From the NCBI GenBank assembly GCA_024644775.1, contig JAHEHB010000239.1, forward strand, positions 1-8,278: a stretch of DNA of 8,278 bases. Direction: 5' to 3'. The position numbers were made by a program, and so were the translations under genes. This document shows, one piece after another, positions 6,121 to 8,278 of this stretch. Source of the DNA: Deltaproteobacteria bacterium (GTDB lineage: Bacteria > Desulfobacterota > Desulfobacteria > Desulfobacterales > SURF-15). The first letter of the stretch is position 1. Each line of letters starts with the position of its first letter. Below the pieces are notes generated by a model. The model had not been told where the DNA came from. It saw only the letters and a list, made by a program, of their open reading frames with translations, and made no database searches.

Positions 6121-7935
6121 ATGGAAAACGGAACCGTACTCGTTGTTGAAGATACGGCATTAAATATGAAGTTGGTTCGTGCCTTGCTTCATGCCGGAAA
6201 ATATAAAGTTTTGGAATCAATCGAAGCCGAGACTGGGATTCAACTTGTCAGAGAGCATCATCCGGATCTGGTTTTAATGGATATACAACTACCCGGAATG
6301 GATGGTCTTACCGCCACCCGATTGATTCGAAACGATGCCGCCATAAAAGATATCCCAGTGGTGGCGCTTACCTCTCATGCAATGCAGGGGGATGAGGAAA
6401 AAGCGCTTGCAGCGGGCTGTGATGGCTATATTACCAAACCCATCGATACTCGAGATTTTTTGAATACGATTGCTCAATTTGTAAAGAAAAAAAATACGAG
6501 TGAAGAGAAGAAAATTTTTGTTGGTAAGAATCGTATCCTGATTGTTGACGACGATCCCTTAAATGTCAAATTGTTACAGACCATGTTGGCTAAGGAAAAT
6601 TATGAGGTAATTGAAGCATATGATGGTGAAAGTACGCTGAAAATTGCCAGTGAGGAACATCCGGATTTAATTCTTCTGGATATTATGATGCCCGGGATGG
6701 ATGGGTATGAGGCGACAAGAATCCTAAAAAACGATCCGAAAACCAAAGATATTCCGATCCTGTTGATCACCTCGTTGGATGGTAGAGACGACAAATTAAA
6801 AGGGCTTCGCGTTGGGGCCGATGACTTTCTAAACAAACCGGTAAATACCTCTGAACTGCGTGCTCGGGTTCAATCACTGCTTCGTCTCAAAGAGTATCGG
6901 GAGCAGTTAAAGGCACGTACCCGATCTGAAAAATTTATTTTAGAACCGGCTGATGACAAAGAGACCAAAAACATGGTCAACCCTTTTCCATTGATTCTTT
7001 TAGTAGAGGATGACCCTAAAGACGCAAAAATCATACAAGAATATCTCAGTAATGAACCGTTCAGGGTTGAGCATATGAAAACCGGCGAATCAGCCGTCGC
7101 ATTTTCAAAAAAAGAAAAAATCGACCTGATGGTGGTAGATATTTTACTGCCGGGTATGGATGGTTTTGAGGTAATCGAAAATCTCAAAGAACAAGACGAT
7201 CAGCGAAACGCTCAAGTCGTTTTGATTACCAGTTTGGATAATCTGGAAAATAAACTGCGAGGAATTACTCTCGGTGCGGATGAGTATCTCGTAAAACCGA
7301 TAAATTCGGAAGAGATTAAGGCTCGTGTCCATGCGTTACTCAAAAAGAAAACCTATATGGATCAGTTAAGTCATCAGTTTGAAAACGCCTTGGAAGCAGC
7401 CATCAGCGACAACTTAACGGGAATATACAATCATGCCTACTTAAAGCATTTTTTAGATCTTGAAATAAGAAGATCTCGTCGACAAAAACATCCTTTGGGT
7501 TTTATCATGTTGGATATCGACGACTTTAAGAAATTCAACGACACTCATGGACACCTGGCCGGCGATTCGATGCTGAAATGGTTGGGTAAAGTCATCAAGA
7601 AAAACATAAGGGATGTCGATTTGCCGGCGCGTTACGGCGGAGAAGAGTTCGCTATTGTGATGCCCTATGCAGACCGTGAGGGCGCTGAATTTGTCGCGAA
7701 GCGAATTGAAGCGGCAATTCGTGATTCATCACACGTTCCCGGGACCTTGTTTGAGTTGGGTAATAAAATGACCGTAAGTATGGGAATCGCATTTTTTCCT
7801 TCGGACGCGGTAACGGTTGATGAATTGATCCATCGGGCGGATATGGCTCTCTATAAAGCAAAGAGAGAGGGGAAAAATCGAATTTGCATACTCGAAAAGG
7901 ATGACATGATATCGGGGGACCCTTCGGAAAAATAA
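6121..7935 (+). CDS. Triple-receiver diguanylate cyclase, REC-REC-REC-GGDEF
   Basis: This 604-residue protein has three receivers followed by a cyclase domain. The phospho-acceptors are Asp54, Asp187 and Asp340, with switch threonines 84, 217 and 370 and lysines 106, 239 and 392, so all three are complete. The GGDEF domain starts at DNLTGIYN and has Asp465 in MLDIDDFK. The I-site RDVD is at 497-500, and GGEEF (506-510) lies five residues later. An active, product-inhibited cyclase is expected. REC1 closely resembles the single receiver at 4145-4525. REC2-REC3-GGDEF resembles the protein at 4549-5967 domain by domain. The sequence KKKNTSEEKKIFVGKN joins the two parts. It is best explained as a fused duplicate of the two preceding genes. 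AAAAGAGG six bases before the ATG is a good ribosome-binding site. It lies 153 bp after the previous gene, a gap with no clear promoter or terminator, so it may share the operon. Confidence 0.93.
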   Translation: MENGTVLVVEDTALNMKLVRALLHAGKYKVLESIEAETGIQLVREHHPDLVLMDIQLPGMDGLTATRLIRNDAAIKDIPVVALTSHAMQGDEEKALAAGCDGYITKPIDTRDFLNTIAQFVKKKNTSEEKKIFVGKNRILIVDDDPLNVKLLQTMLAKENYEVIEAYDGESTLKIASEEHPDLILLDIMMPGMDGYEATRILKNDPKTKDIPILLITSLDGRDDKLKGLRVGADDFLNKPVNTSELRARVQSLLRLKEYREQLKARTRSEKFILEPADDKETKNMVNPFPLILLVEDDPKDAKIIQEYLSNEPFRVEHMKTGESAVAFSKKEKIDLMVVDILLPGMDGFEVIENLKEQDDQRNAQVVLITSLDNLENKLRGITLGADEYLVKPINSEEIKARVHALLKKKTYMDQLSHQFENALEAAISDNLTGIYNHAYLKHFLDLEIRRSRRQKHPLGFIMLDIDDFKKFNDTHGHLAGDSMLKWLGKVIKKNIRDVDLPARYGGEEFAIVMPYADREGAEFVAKRIEAAIRDSSHVPGTLFELGNKMTVSMGIAFFPSDAVTVDELIHRADMALYKAKREGKNRICILEKDDMISGDPSEK

Positions 7936-7975
7936 AAAACCCTTATAGAACCGGCAGCTGCTGGTAACTGAATTT

Positions 7976-8278
7976 ATGATGAATAATATGACGAACCAAA
8001 GTGAACGAGACGAAAGACCTGAATCGAGCGAACAGGGCGAGGCATTTGAAATTGATTACGAAAAAGCCACTGGTGCTCCATTCACAGACAGTTTGACAGG
8101 CCTCTTTAACCATGGATTTTTTCAGGTATATCTGGAACGCGAGATCAAGCGATTCGAACGGTATGGGAGCCCCTTTGCCCTTGCTTTAATCGATGTAGAT
8201 TCGTTTTTTTTCTACAACCACCGTCATGGTGCGTTCCAAGGTGATCGCACACTGAAAAAAATCGCGGATCTGATAAAG
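7976..8278 (+). CDS. N-terminal part of a GGDEF-family protein with altered motifs, cut by the window edge
   Basis: The frame is open for 101 codons from the ATG at 7976 to the edge. About 38 hydrophilic residues (MMNNMTNQSERDERPESSEQ...) are followed by the start of a GGDEF domain: DSLTGLFNHGFF, a helix, then ALIDVDSFFFYNHRHGAFQGD. Compared with the usual D-D-FK--ND--GH--GD, the first Asp, the Asn and the GD are kept. The lysine after Phe has become Phe, the ND aspartate His, and the GH histidine Ala. No receiver precedes the domain. The GGEEF signature itself lies outside the window. The changes suggest a weak or inactive cyclase that may bind nucleotide or act through partners. It follows the triple-receiver gene by 40 bp with no terminator between, so it probably belongs to the same operon. 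The ribosome-binding site is weak, and ATGs at 7979 and 7988 are alternative starts. Confidence 0.8.
   Translation, partial: MMNNMTNQSERDERPESSEQGEAFEIDYEKATGAPFTDSLTGLFNHGFFQVYLEREIKRFERYGSPFALALIDVDSFFFYNHRHGAFQGDRTLKKIADLIK

Noticed and set aside
7951..7964. Palindrome CCGGCAGCTGCTGG after the triple-receiver gene, as a possible terminator
   Set aside because: It has no loop and no following run of T. It is followed at once by the next gene's start region, so it does not look like an intrinsic terminator.

Overview
This window looks like a chromosomal stretch from a Gram-negative bacterium of moderate GC content. The style of the signalling proteins (a double-Cache sensor kinase, a DivK-like receiver and stacked receiver-GGDEF proteins) fits the former deltaproteobacteria (Desulfobacterota). 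That placement is an inference from protein style, not from a marker gene.

Layout. Positions 1-1509 read leftward. The first 48 bases hold the start of an unidentified gene that leaves the window. Next is a diaminopimelate-epimerase (DapF) family gene at 141-1337. Directly upstream of it sits a 146-bp hairpin-shaped element (1364-1509), best read as a MITE. Its insertion creates an artificial in-frame N-terminal extension for the epimerase frame. Positions 1510-2026 are a divergent intergenic region. It holds four tandem 17-bp repeats with CGATCG cores and a probable -10 box for the rightward operon.

From 2027 to the right edge, all genes read rightward and form a signalling cluster. They are a membrane sensor histidine kinase without its own receiver (2027-4132), a single-domain receiver (4145-4525), a PleD-like REC-REC-GGDEF diguanylate cyclase (4549-5967), a REC-REC-REC-GGDEF protein (6121-7935), and the start of a GGDEF protein whose visible motifs are eroded (7976 to the edge). 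Spacing is 12, 23, 153 and 40 bp, so one transcript is plausible.

The most likely working model is that the kinase senses a small ligand outside the cytoplasmic membrane. It then phosphorylates one or more of the six receivers in the cluster, which control cyclic-di-GMP synthesis. The fourth gene looks like a duplicate of genes two and three fused into one reading frame, so the locus holds both the separate and the fused version of the same module. This duplication and fusion, the hairpin MITE and the 17-bp iterons are the points most worth a second look. I see no evidence for a wholly unknown type of system.
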